Assembly (NCBI GenBank): GCA_008360955.1
Contig: LUCM01004751.1
Coordinates: forward strand, 100,835 to 164,834
Direction of reading: 5' to 3'
Length of the DNA stretch: 64,000 nt
From: Fasciolopsis buskii
Lineage: Eukaryota; Platyhelminthes; Trematoda; Plagiorchiida; Fasciolidae
Part shown: positions 11,078 through 22,490 of the stretch, one piece after another
How positions within the stretch are numbered: position 1 is the first letter of the stretch
Layout: each line of letters opens with the position of its first letter
The notes under the pieces: model-generated
The model's input: the letters and a program-made list of their open reading frames with translations, nothing else
Databases searched by the model: none
Told to the model about the DNA's origin: nothing
Made by a program: the position numbers and the translations under genes

Positions 11078-12012
11078 TAGCGCACGGAAAGACTATGAAA
11101 CGCGTAAGATTTCTCAACGCACCCGTGTGCGGCTGGCGGCGAACTGGTCTGAGAGACGCGACGGGTGAAAGAACAAGGTGAGGTAAGAAGCGAAAGCAAT
11201 TCTTGAATGCACCTGCCATGCAAGTCTCTCCGTACATAGTCATTCTTGACGTCGGAGATTTGTGATCTAGCTGGCAGTAAACAGGGGAAATTGGCGTGCA
11301 TACACGCCATCCAGTGTTGTAGTAAACCTGTCTCTGGCTATCTCGTAGTATGGGTCGCATGGGAGCAGGGTATCCAAAGAGCGATCAGCGAGCAATCGTT
11401 TTGGTGTTTGCAATGAAGCGGCACTGGTACCGGAGCCCAAATCTGACAACGCGATCCCCAGTGGGTAGAGTATGCAACGCCAGGATGCTAAGCGTGTTTT
11501 TGTAGTGGTTTTTCTTTGTTTGCTGTTGTTGTGTAGTTTTTTTTATTGTTAGTTTGGATGTTAGAAGTATATGTATCCTATCTAGTGTTGTTGTTATGGT
11601 ATATTTTGTGCTGTTGATTATGGTGGGATGGTGTGTTGTTTTGGTCTTTTTGTTATGGGTGAGCTTTGTGTTTTTTGGTTTTTGTTTTTTGTGTGGGGGC
11701 CGCGGCAAGTGTCCTAGTCATCGCAACTTTCTTCTTGTCTGTGGTACGGAGGGCTGGTTCATTGTTGGCCTGAAAGCGAAACACGATGAGAAAGGGAAAG
11801 CAGCCGAAGTTGGCCTCCGGCCGGTTGTGGGGAGTAAACAGAAAGTTGAAAAACGTAGGCAGAGATATGAGAATTTGCCAAGCAGTGTGATTAAACGTAA
11901 ATGTGTGAATGACATTTTGTGTCGTATGAGCGTTTCGGGGTCAGCTAGCTCTCGTGAAGTGAGCAGAAGAACGGCGACAATTGTTGTCGGTTGCTTACGC
12001 TGTGAACCTTCC
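11078..12012 (-). repeat. Dispersed repeat, copy B (inverted, with insertion)
   Basis: Minus-strand copy of the repeat at 3862-4590. Both outer segments match copy A, but at the point where copy A reads CTTGCCGCCGACAACCCTCG, copy B carries about 205 extra bases (see the next entry). Copies A and B lie in opposite orientation on either side of the gypsy and BEL/Pao remnants, with about 6.5 kb between them. Confidence 0.8.
11492..11700 (+). repeat. Strand-asymmetric G/T tract inserted in repeat copy B
   Basis: The plus strand is made almost only of G and T in an irregular order, with few A and very few C. It is not a simple tandem repeat: no unit recurs with a fixed period. Its borders coincide with the point where copies A and B of the dispersed repeat lose alignment, so it is an insertion or a local expansion within copy B. 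It keeps long frames open on both strands, which explains a spurious 155-codon frame at 11554-12021. Confidence 0.75.
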
Positions 12013-12014
12013 AT

Positions 12015-13620
12015 GTTTTAATAATTGTTATACGCATTTTTCAGTCAGTCGTTGGTTTTACGGGGCTTGTTTTTAACGTGCTTTCGAGCAAACGTTTGAT
12101 ATCTCCGAAGATTTCGAAAGCACTCGTCTGATAACATGATTATCATTGGTTTTAAAGTATAAAAATCTATGTTTGGCCTTTTTTGTGGAACCATTCCGGT
12201 TTATGGTCATATTTTTGCTTGCGACGGCTGGGGGTCGTTTGCGAACTGACACGGAGTATACTGCTTCTGATTTGCTGGAAGGTGCTTCAGTGAATTGTCC
12301 TGAGTCTTGGACATCTGATCGGTTAGGATGATGGGCTAGAATTCACCGCGTCATTTCATGATGTGGCGAAAAGAGAGAGGCATTATAGTACCACTGTATG
12401 TAATTTAACCTGATGGTAGCAACTTGCAACACCTAGTAGCTTCTAAAAACATGATTAATTAGAGTAGAAACCGCAGCACCTATGGTGAACGTTCTAGAAC
12501 TTGCCTGGCATGTTTATGCGAGGCAGGAGTAGACTGAAATTTATAGGGATGGGTTGATGAAGCACAGGTCGACAGTCCGATGAGCTACTTTCCCAGATCG
12601 TCCCACACAGAAACCACATGAGTATCTACCAGGCACGGACCTTTGGTCTTTTTCCTTTGTAAAGGGGCAATTCCGAGCGGCTGGATTACACCTTGATTAG
12701 CAATGTGCCCCATGCACCCAGTCTAATTTAGCTCTCGTTTCTGTGTTCGGAGTGATCGTTGCAGAATGTTTTCCATTTTTCCTAGCAGAGAAGTGGTTGT
12801 CTCCCTTAGATACTTTCTATAGCTCCTCTACCTGACCTTAATCTCTCAGGTGATATATTTTTTGCAACTGCTGGGGGTGATCTGATTTTCTTCCGCTCGG
12901 AGATTCTGAGGAATGCAAGAAGCAGTCATTAAGGGTTTCCCTTGTGAAGATCAGCGTAAACTGAAGTGTGGCACGCAGGCATACGGGGGATAGTAGTTCA
13001 TGCCGCGAGGTACAGATCTGTATGTATGACTAGGCTATCCTCGACGCCGTGACTTATCTCTCTATAAAGAAGTACAGTTGACACTGCCAATGTGTACCGG
13101 TTCGTTGAGTAATCGATTCGGTTCATCTGCGCGATAGAGGCAGTTTATTGAGAAACCAAATTGAATATTCAGAAAAGAAAGGGTTGAACATATCTGAGTA
13201 AGAAAATGGGTGACAACAAAAATAGGCAGATGAAAAAGAGTAAACAGAACTCCCAAAAATTTACCCTGGGATGAAAAAACTGAGAAAAGAGCAAATGGTA
13301 TCGACAGTACCATATATAAAGTCAGAATTTCTATTACCAAGTTAATAAATATTAGAAGAATCTTTTAGGAACGAATCCCGGGATAAGAAAGGAAAGATAA
13401 AGAAAAAATTGTCGTAATACTGCCTGTGAAAAACTACTTTGAAAATCCTCTCGCTCATTCAATAAACGCGCATATGCACTTAAACACGAAATGACTCGCA
13501 GTCCGATGCTTGCAAGCAGTTCCGGAAAACTATATAGTTTCGTAATACGATTAGTTCGATTCTTAAAAGGAAGATTGCTTACTTTCTGACTTTCTATAGC
13601 AAAGATGCGCATTTCTAAGG
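12015..13620. other. Intergenic, unrecognised
   Basis: A minus frame near 12340-12060 is open for about 90 codons without a Met start and is Ser/Lys-rich. The stretch 13140-13350 is A-rich on the plus strand. No element or gene is recognised. Confidence 0.4.
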
Positions 13621-13624
13621 CCGA

Positions 13625-13880
13625 TTGTCCTAGCATAGATCTCGTATTTCGTTTGCTTGCGTTTAACCGCTGTGACTACCTGTGCGTCACTCTTACTCGG
13701 CTCTGTAAGACTGAAGTACTGAGATCCCTGACACTTGAAAGGCATGAGGAAAAGACAGTCGGAAGCAGTGGAAGGTTGGATATATTTTGGCGAGAGCGCG
13801 TGAGCGGAGCGTGCGTCAGTAAAGCACAGGGGACGACCGCGCTGGGCGGTCAACGCTCGGTTAAACAAGCAATCAGGATG
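13625..13880 (+). repeat. Dispersed repeat, longer copy
   Basis: Second copy of the repeat at 5455-5635. The plus-strand frame is open from 13605 to 14093 and the minus-strand frame from 13979 to 13563. Differences between copies in the plus frame are mostly conservative (I/V, T/S, D/E), hinting that this strand was once coding, but I recognise no family. Confidence 0.6.
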
Positions 13881-14166
13881 AGAAAATCCATGTTCCGTTA
13901 CATATTCTCTAGTGAAAAACTGGTTCCAAAAATTCTTATTTCGATGCCCTCTGATTCGTTGAAACATTTGAGGAAACAAAATTCTTCGCTTGTTAATTTC
14001 GAGGGAGATGAAAGGGTAAATTTCCGTTGTCTCACCAGACTAATCCATTCCAAAGTGTACTTCAAAATTGCAAACACGAGATTTAACGTGTAATTATGAT
14101 GATCAGTAGGGAGTACACCCACCGGGTAGAAAATCGATTATTGTCGAGCATCGTTTTCTCTCCGAT

Positions 14167-14715
14167 CTACTTTAACGCTTGAAACCATTCCTGTGACATT
14201 TGTTCGGTTGCTTTTGTTTTATGGTACACGAGGTCTGTACGTTTCCGCTCGCGCTCCACGTTTCGCTTTCGAATCGCTTCGCCCACTCTGCATTGCTGTG
14301 CCATGTTTTGCATTCTCCTGCATGGTCTTATGGGTACTGCGTCGGGACCATGATATATGTAATACATTGCTCGCACCTGTTTGTTGGCTTGAGTCTTCTT
14401 TATTCCGTCGACTGTGGGGGTCATTTTCAGCAGCAGCTTCATAATCTAAACGAAGACGCTTTCGGCGTTGCATTTCAAACGTCTCCTCCAATGTCATGCC
14501 GCCAGTAGATTGACAGCATTGTAAAATTAAATCCTTCACAGAATAACTACTGTGATAACTAGCAAGCAACAACGGCTGAATGTGGAGCAACTTCATGATT
14601 GCGAACCCCAAAGCAGAAAGACCCGAACCTGCCACAACAAAACTGCAACCAAGTGCCTCCTTGCCAGAATCGAAAAAGGAAGTACTGGTCGTGTCCACAA
14701 CCGGTATTGAATATC
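14167..14715 (-). other. Unrecognised open region, repeated at 16.9-17.1 kb
   Basis: On the minus strand one frame is open for about 165 codons from 14715 to 14219 and a second frame for 91 codons from 14442 to 14167. The first has a hydrophobic stretch (FVVAGSGLSALGFAIMKLL) followed by a basic stretch (RRKRLRLDY) and no Met start at its beginning; a potential splice acceptor (TTATTTCAG) lies just upstream on that strand. The segment around 14410-14330 recurs at 17040-16960: NKEDSSQQTGASNVLHIS here, NRKDPSQRPQAINMLYIS there. It may be an old repeat or a duplicated exon. No family assigned. Confidence 0.35.
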
Positions 14716-14719
14716 CTGT

Positions 14720-17700
14720 GATACTTCATATGGTGACTGAAATAAGATGAGTGTTTTCTTCAGGATACACGTTAACTAAGTGGTGGTTTGGAATAATGGA
14801 CTGAATGCTGCTAGTAGCAACAATCACACTGTGTTTAGTGCCTTTAACAGTAGTAAGAGTCTCATACAAGGGACCTGATTTAGAATAGTCAGCAGTTGAT
14901 GAAAAAATTCGAAGTCATGGCATATACCACCATATTATCTGAGTGCCCTGGTTTGCAAGGTCTTGAAGGTTTGCACAGTGAATGGATGTGCCTAGGCTTA
15001 CCGCATATACAGCAGCTGGATATTTGATGCGGAAAGCTGTATTGGGATTTCAACCTACCGGAAGAAGCAGTTTTGTAGCTGATGTTTATTTGAAGCCGGA
15101 GTTCTGGAGGTCGCTAGACTCCGTTCTGCACACTCACGACTACTGTTGAACCAGACCTGGAGAGTAATCCTCCAGGACGGATCTGCAAGATCGGGAAAAA
15201 GAAACCTCGTGAGCAGGACCTCAGTAAGTGAGAAGGACACCATGAAAAAACCTATCAAATGGTAACGTAAAGCATGTCACTAAACTGTTACTCCATTTGA
15301 ATTTTCCCGAGCGACCGGAAGACTTTTCTTAGAATCCTTCAGTCGTGTTGAGCAAAGTATTTGCCGCAGCTTTGACATCCTAAAATTATTTGCAAACAAC
15401 ACGAACAGACCAGAATGTGGGCTCCTCTAGCATCAGAAACTTCTGATGCATTTCAGAATGATTAATATCAGGTGTAAGACGATTCCGTAATTGCATTCCA
15501 AGTTAGCCATCAAAATTGCATTTTGATGCTTGAACTTCTAGTCGAAGTATGATCAGTTTCCCGTGGCAAGTTGTAAAAATGAGCTCTTTCAGATGTTTCA
15601 AATTTTACTGGACATATTTCGGAGGCACCGGAGTCTTTGAATAAGCAGAAAATTCTAGTCGGTGCATAAGATTCATTCCTCAAGAATGACAGGAAAAATG
15701 CAGTCTGCTAAGTCTCATGAGCATTTTCATCAGTAAAACACTGTCTCAGAGAGCTGCAGATAGTCTTCAAATTCTCGACACGACGGATTAGCATCCAAAT
15801 GTTCAAGAAAAGCACATTGCATCTCGAGGCTTGTTTCAACCGGAATGCCGATTCGATATAGTGAATTATTGATGAGCAACCGAATTTTCAGTGAATAAGC
15901 CCGAATCAACAAATGGAACCCCAAAACAGGACAGACGCTAGCCGAGCATGAATTGTATTCGCAATTCAACCAAAATCTTGAAGTCAAGATTAGTCACAAG
16001 TGCATAGTGTATTTGCGTGAATTACAAATCAGCTCACCTACAGTCACAACAGTGAAAGTCATCAAGAAGCACTGACCCGCAGTCGGCCTATTACAATGGA
16101 ACCTACTACGGACTTCACGCAATTTGACATCGATGAGTGGAATCAATCGAGGGCGGATAATGGATAAGATGTCATGTTTTCATGATCGGTAATTCTGGCC
16201 ATGAAATCTCTTTTTCAACGTCAACTTGCTATCATTTATTAAGGACACCATGTTGTCTATAAAAATCACGCCAAATATCTAAAAGTGTTTGAAACAATAG
16301 AACGTGAAATGCCAGAAAGTTTTCCGCGTGTAGATTATTGGACAAAAAGCCCATGGGTCGCAGCGCAGCAATAGCAGTGTTTTGCACAGTGCCATGCTTT
16401 TGGGTTTGGCAAACGACATCTGCATGATAACATATGCGGAGGAGAATGTCTGACTTAGACAGTAGTAATGTTAAGTCGAAAAACTATCACAGACGTCGAG
16501 TGAATGGAAGCTTAGCCATTGCCCATAAATCCCTTCAATGAAACAGGCCGACGATCGATCGAGCACGCAATTACTGTCCAAATCAGTAATGCAGTTGCTG
16601 GCCCCAGCGATGAGTATTCACGCTTTAGGCCTCTTTATCTCACGGAACCGTAGAGGGTGTCGTCGAGAAAAATGATGTTTCCTTAATGACAGTGGTCAGC
16701 TGAAAAGTCATCAGTTCTTCGAAAAACCTGCTCGGTTAAGAGATTGTAGTGACCTTTCGGAAAGACCGGCATTTTTCGATATCATCCATCCACTTTGGCT
16801 CTCGATAATTAGTTTGTGACATTTAATCTGATTGCGTTTGCCTTGGAGAACACAACACCCGCATTTCTCGCCTCGTGTCGCACTTTCGTGAGTCTTCGTT
16901 TTCGAATCTCCCTTAACGGTTAGCATTTTCTTCGGTGGCTCGTTTTCACATGTACCACCATATCAAATCCATTTCGGCGTCTCGATATATACAGCATATT
17001 TATTGCCTGTGGTCGTTGGCTCGGGTCTTTTCTATTCTCTTGGATAAAGGGGCTGCTGCAATTAGTTGTACCGTGGAAATTCACTCTTCCCGAGTCAGTC
17101 ATAAACACTTATCTAAACGTTGTTGCCGTAATACCGCCTTTTTTGTCAAGTTAACTTCTTTCGCGTTTGTGATTTCAGGGGCCTGTCCGGCCTCAGCTAA
17201 CCAAAACTCCCCTTTAAACCACACATTATTTTCCCCTTCGTTTCTTACGATCTAATGTGCGTAAAAGTACAGGTCTATCAGGTTGTGGCGGTCTACCAAT
17301 TTGGTTCAGACAGCTGACTTTTATTAATCACCCTGCTCCCATGTAATGATTCTTCCAGTGACCCTCGTCTATCGGCCACTCCGTTTGTAACATGCATGCA
17401 AGTTCACTCCATTTTACGTGTTCCCTTAAGTAGCTTTGTATTCCGACTGACACTGAAACGTTGGATTCCTGATGTTCATGATCTGTACGATCCCCACACG
17501 CCGTTAGGGCTGAGTTCCCACTTTTCACCAATCCACGTTCGTGTCCTTGAACGTTCATGCGGTGATTCCCTGTAAGAACCCTTCATTTATGACTGGCTTC
17601 CTTGTTCTGATACATTTTTTGTTCCATTAGTCCGATTGCCAGTCGTGATCGGCTGTCGCCCGTTGTGTGACACCGTTGCCGAATCTGGGGTCCGAATAGC

Positions 17701-19680
17701 CTGCATCTGAGGTTTGCACATCTGTTCTCAATGAGTTAATTGTTTATTAGTACACGGAGGCTTTGAATAGCTCGTCTTTTGGACTGAACGCGGTATCGGT
17801 TCCCTAGGAGTCTATTTTGGACGGCAATCCGTAACGGGGAACTTGTCAACCGAGGACTCAGAATCCGATAAGAGACATATCCGGGAATTACATAAATAAA
17901 ATTTGCTGTAAGATGTCTTCTAGACACTGTACGATTAATCAGTTGGATATATAATAAGAAATTGAGCCCAGGAAATTATCCAATAGTTCGCCAACTCGTA
18001 AGTCGGCAGCAAATGTAAGTGCACCAAACTACGCAATTCCATTGCTACCGTTAATTCTGCGAAAAGCTTCATGAGCTGTTAAATTCAGCACGGTAACTGA
18101 CACCCCATGTGCATCAGTGTGAACTACAGTATCCATGTGTAAAAAGTAGAAAACATGAAATCGCAGTAGCATTCATCAAGCATAGCTTCCTTAAATGTGC
18201 CAGCTTCGGATTATATTAGTTATTGTCTCACCTTGATGGTCTTCCGGTGCGCGAAATCAAGCAACTTCCGGAAGACGGGGGATTTACGGGCCGTGCGTCC
18301 GTAAGGCACTGTAGCGTGTCCATTTATCCGACGTATAACAGCTGCATGTTTTAATGATTGCTTCTTGAGACAGATATTGTGCCAAAGATAGACTAGTTAT
18401 TTCTAGGCTCCTAAACCCATAGTATGCAATGGAAAATGGTGTTATCATATCTACCGGCAGTTGTTTGGACGGTGAAATTCTAGCATGAATGCTTTTTTGA
18501 CATCGGCTGTGAAAGTTATGACCACTGGACAGCTTCAACGATGGCCGCTGGAGAACTACACGACGTTACAATTTTGAGTCGCAGTCTATAGATAAATAAC
18601 AACTGTAGAACCCACACTGATGCCGTGCATGTTCTTTCATGGATTTTCAAGGGTCTCCTGTCGTAATACTTGATCATGCTGCACTCTAATTTGTCCCACT
18701 TGGATGAAATACTAGACTTCATCCGGTAATACGTATAGTCCGTGAATAACACATTCGAGATAACCATGCATGTCTGACTGCTTGTGCATTCCATAATAAA
18801 AGCTAACAATGGAATTCAACAATCTGCTATAGCGGCGAGCCCAAAATGGATAACAATTGATGTGGTGATTCTTTAAACAAAGTTGTGCCGCCAGTAAGCA
18901 AGTGACCACGAGCGAGGAACTCGACAGCTGTAGTTTGCACTTTTAAGGCCCGAATTTGACATTCCGTGAAATTTGAAGTCAACATATTTTTCAAAACATA
19001 CAATTTTTCTGTCATTCTTGGTGGTCCTAGAATTGCGCTAGGATTCGTTGATCTGTCAGGTCTTACTTGACTTTGAGTACAAAAAGAACCCCGGGATGAA
19101 ATGGTGCATTTTGTTGATTGACTAACTGATAGTCACTCTGGAAGTAAGGACAAGTAAGGAATCTCAGAATGTCATATACCTCCCAGAGGGTTATCCACAC
19201 TTTGTGGGGGTTCTGCAGTACTTCCTTGTTCAATGTGCACTATACCTACCTCGTGATTTATAACGCTGAACAGTGCCGTGTATGGATTCGGTCTTGCTAG
19301 TCACGTCGTGAAGACTGTTGATCATCCGATTTGACCGAGATTTTAGCAACCTACAACCGACGTTAATTATTTCCGTATGCGAACTGATAAGGCATGGTCA
19401 ACAAGCCAAAGGCTTTAACGTTTTCGCGAAATTCAAAAGAACGCTATTCACGTAAATGATACGTTTATTTTGAAAAGTTTCAAAAGTTGTTTGTTAGTCC
19501 TAAGGCGACACGAAATAGTGTTAAGAGAGATGGAAATTCAACAGTTCGTACGCAGAGCAGTCAAAACTGTATTTTTCAACTGACGGAATCCAGTCAATAT
19601 TTTGCCCCCGCGGACAAAAAAAATCCCAACCTTGTGACATCGAACAACAAACTTTCTAACGCTAAGTTTCCATTATTAGC
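14720..19680. other. Intergenic, largely featureless
   Basis: Apart from the copy at 16.9-17.1 kb, only short frames (below 110 codons) without codon pattern or known motif. No SINE boxes with a family body were seen. Confidence 0.4.
16890..17130 (-). repeat. Second copy of the unrecognised 14.2-kb sequence
   Basis: The minus strand from about 17060 shares roughly two thirds of its bases with 14430-14330 over about 90 bp, including GA(C/T)CC-AGCCAAC and ATATATC blocks. The reading frame is interrupted further downstream. Identified only by alignment of the two copies within the window. Confidence 0.4.
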
Positions 19681-19684
19681 TTGC

Positions 19685-19868
19685 AAATTTTACTTCATTT
19701 ATTAGTGAAACAACAGTGTACACCAACTTTCAGGAAGGGGGCCACGGCCAGCTTAGGGCTGCCAAGTGGGGAAGTTGGCCAGTGGTGGGAGAATTCGAGC
19801 CCACGACCTTCACGTCCGAAACACCACAACCTTATCCGTTTGGCTACTGCCGGCCAGAAAGGTTGACC
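19685..19868 (-). repeat. tRNA-derived SINE (family 2)
   Basis: On the minus strand the head reads GGCAGTAGCCAAACGGATAA (A box) and GGGCTCGAATTCTCCCACCA (B box), then GGCAGCCCTAAGC and the tail GGTGTACACTGTTGTTTCAC, TAATAAATGAAG. The head and tail match the copy at 61.7 kb. Confidence 0.8.
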
Positions 19869-20179
19869 AAACATTTTGGTAGAACATTTTGCAGAATCAG
19901 ACGCGGCCAACTCCAGGTCGCTGCAAGTTATTCGGTGGTCCATTTTCCCCTTCAGTACAATAATGAAGGCCAAGTATAACTACGCGAATAAGCACCTTCT
20001 CTGATAACGGGCACCTTATATAACTGATTGGTAATAAGACTGTATATGAAAGCGAAAGCTGATAATATACAATAATTCCCGATCTTTTAGTTAGACGTCA
20101 GAAGTAAGTGATACATACAGCTTCAGCGGCCTATAGAAGACGTCCGATGTGCGACCCCGGGAAGGGTCTCCTGTCAGAT

Positions 20180-20383
20180 TCTGAATCCGTGGTTGACAAA
20201 GTCTCCTAAGTCGATCGTGCAAAAAAAATCTTGCCAGCCACCATATGTGAGAAATGTATCATCTATACCTGGAATCAAAATAAGACCGGACCGATAATAA
20301 ACCTCAAAGCGAACCGTGGCGGAAAATGACAAACGGTAAGCCCGACTGGAAAGTGGGTGCTCCCGAAAGGCAGTGCCGTACAA
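20180..20383 (-). pseudogene. Possible Ty3/gypsy RT fragment
   Basis: On the minus strand, 69 codons from about 20383 to 20174, the later part reads ILIPGIDDTFLTYGGWQDFF and then CTIDLGDF. This resembles the gypsy RT segment P-L-P-R-I-D-D-T-L-D-x-L-x-G-x-x-x-F-x-T-L-D-L, which carries the first catalytic Asp (the D of LDL). The part upstream does not match and no downstream RT was seen. Evidence is one short motif, so the call is tentative. Confidence 0.35.
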
Positions 20384-21804
20384 GAGGATCTAATGTACGC
20401 GAAAACAAACAGACAGGTATCAAAAATCGATACCAAAAGTCAATGCAAATTGTAGAGGAAGTAATGTTTGCTAATTGTCAATTTCCCTCGAGCGATCCGC
20501 ACCAGCATTAGCTTGACATCAAGGCACAACATAATATTTGTCACTTTGGAGAAACCTATTTATTAAATAGAGCGGGTGAAGAGATTCACACTCAGGGCAA
20601 CCGTAAACACACTGGCGATAATCATCAAATAAAGAGAACGACCAGGTGATGAGATAGACAACAGGCATCGTGCAACAATGGGGGACAAATCACAAGGTTC
20701 ATTGGAGACAGCAGACTGATCGAGGGCTGTTGAGCAAACATACAATCTGGATAAAGCTAATAGGTTTTGTGCGACAGAATGTTTAAAGTAAGGGTTGATT
20801 AACAAACGATGTCTCCTAAGTTGTTTTTGGGAGATACATGGGGTTGCTCAACAAGGTGGACAGTCTGAGAAATCGTGGAAATAATAAATAAATCGAAGTG
20901 TCCACGAATTTATCGTATGTTAAACATTTAAAGAATTCTTCAAAACAGTGTCCGCTGTTATGTAGTGCATCAGGGCAAAACTTGACTCTCGTCCGGTCTC
21001 AATTAACACGACCAACTTGCTGCGAATTCGGAGTCCATTTGCTAATCGTGGACTTACACTGGGCCGCGGTGCAAAGGGGTCCCATTGGGAGCATGCTAGC
21101 TAGTCCAACGTTGCAAAAACCACACCAGAAGTCGATTGATCACCGTTGTTTCCAAATCGCAAACTCGACTAATCCTCCCCCATTATGTCAACATTTTTCT
21201 ACTCAAATTTAACAGTTATTCTGCAGATCATATCTTTCAAAGAACGGCCAGAGATTTGGTTCATGAGTAAAACTTCATTCTGAAAATAATCAACATAAAT
21301 TCGTTGGCGAGTGCTGTCCCAGTTCCAGTTGGTATTTTTTTCAATTTCTGTCCTTCCTTCCAGTTTATTTTCATGGACCTGAAAAAGTGAAGATAAATAT
21401 ACGACTACACTTTTTTTGTTCCTTTGACGGTATACTGGAAAATACAATTATCCCTTGAAAATTCCGACTGAGCACATTGAGAAAGCACAAGTTGGCGAAA
21501 AACCTCGTTTTCAGTGATTCGTGCTCATGCCTTTAAATCACGGTATATTTGGAAAGAATTCACTTTAGGAGGGACTAGATTAGTCAGATAATAGTATGGA
21601 TGAGGAAGGGATTTGTGGTGTCACATGCATAACCTGAATACTCAAGAGCGTGTTGCGTTAACTGATATGTTGCCTAGATTTTACATTGGTGGCCCAGGGC
21701 AGCTGAAGCGCGACCACAGATTGTTTTTGAGAGCACAGTGGGGGATTGTGAAGACGGGTAGCAACAGCTTCCGCAGTGCACGTTAGTAGTAGTAGATCAA
21801 ATGT

Positions 21805-22015
21805 TTGCATGAAATACTTCACCATGGAATATCATCGCTCAACTCGCCATTAAGAAACCATGGAAGCAATGTACAGCTGTTTCTTCCTTGTTAGGAATCA
21901 TCAGCAGTGCATATCCACCGCGCCCGAACTCGGGTGCGAACCCCGCCACCTGCAGGAAAGTCATCTATCAGTAGGGGGCGATCGCTCTGAGCTAGCGGAC
22001 AGTAACCGTGCAAAT
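21805..22015 (-). repeat. tRNA-derived SINE (family 1), minus strand
   Basis: On the minus strand a tRNA-like head starts near 22012 with an A box (TAGCTCAGAGCG) and a B box (GGGTTCGCACCC). The body follows: GGTGGATATGCACTGCTGAT, ATTCCTAACAAGG, CAGCTGTACATTGC, CCATGGTTTC, ending GAGCGATGATATTCCATGG. Its head faces the plus-strand copy at 22068. Confidence 0.8.
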
Positions 22016-22067
22016 CAGTTACGGATAGGTGCAACATCATGTGGTGAAGTTCAACAAACGGTTCAGA

Positions 22068-22258
22068 GCCTTCCCGGTAGCGTAGTAGCTAAGGCGTCTG
22101 ACGCAAAACTGATCGTCCCAGGATCGAGTCCCAGTTCGGGTGCGGTGGATATGCACTACTGATCATTCCTAACAGGGCGAAACAGCTGTACAGTGTTGCC
22201 ATGGTTTCTTTATGGTAAGCTGAGCGATGATATCACATGGTGAATTATTTCATGAAAG
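22068..22258 (+). repeat. tRNA-derived SINE (family 1), plus strand
   Basis: Head with an A box (TAGCTAAGGCG, 22088) and B box (GGATCGAGTCC, 22122), then the same body as the copy at 21805-22015: GTGGATATGCACTACTGATC, ATTCCTAACAGGG, CAGCTGTACAGTG, CCATGGTTTCTTTATGG, GATGATATCACATGGTGAAT. RNA polymerase III would read it from the internal boxes. It ends against the Penelope fragment. Confidence 0.8.
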
Positions 22259-22269
22259 GCGACGCTTTG

Positions 22270-22490
22270 CCAATCTAGATTTTTGACCTCTGACCTTATG
22301 CGGGGTCCAGAAAGTTTGCGTCACATTCACGGTGTGGTTAGTCTGTGCTAGATGTGAAACGACGGTGCTATTAAGCGATTTAATTTTTCCAGTGCCCAAT
22401 CATTCAGGGTGGTGCTCACGGATGGATTCAGACAATCGCCTAGTCGTCCGGCCGATGTACATTGTCCCACAGGAACAAGTCAATGAATAG
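22270..22490 (-). mobile_element. Penelope-like GIY-YIG endonuclease fragment
   Basis: On the minus strand from about 22485 the frame reads IYSLTCSCGTMYIGRTTRRL, then SESIREHHPE, a stop at what is usually Trp, then LGTGKIKSLNSTVVSHLAQT and NHTVNV. This is the best-kept endonuclease core in the window: the CSCG, YIG and GRT-x-R-R-L motifs are all intact. The domain nicks DNA for element insertion. It lies wholly inside the inverted-repeat element at 21475-22632 and directly abuts the plus-strand SINE there. Confidence 0.85.

Noticed and set aside
11554..12021. 155-codon plus-strand open frame
   Set aside because: Its first half is the G/T-only tract, which contains few stop codons by composition, and its second half is the antisense of the dispersed repeat copy B.
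13563..13979. 138-codon minus-strand frame
   Set aside because: Overlaps the dispersed repeat at 13625-13880, which is open on both strands; no family recognised.
14219..14698. Resemblance of GGMTLEETFEMQRRK to the GGTT signature of pyrroline-5-carboxylate reductase
   Set aside because: Spacing from the upstream GSG motif is about 20 residues too short and several signature residues differ; too weak to name.
22068..22140. Functional tRNA gene
   Set aside because: A and B boxes are present but the arms do not fold into a cloverleaf and the SINE body follows; the same holds for the heads at 38.1, 40.4 and 59.4 kb.
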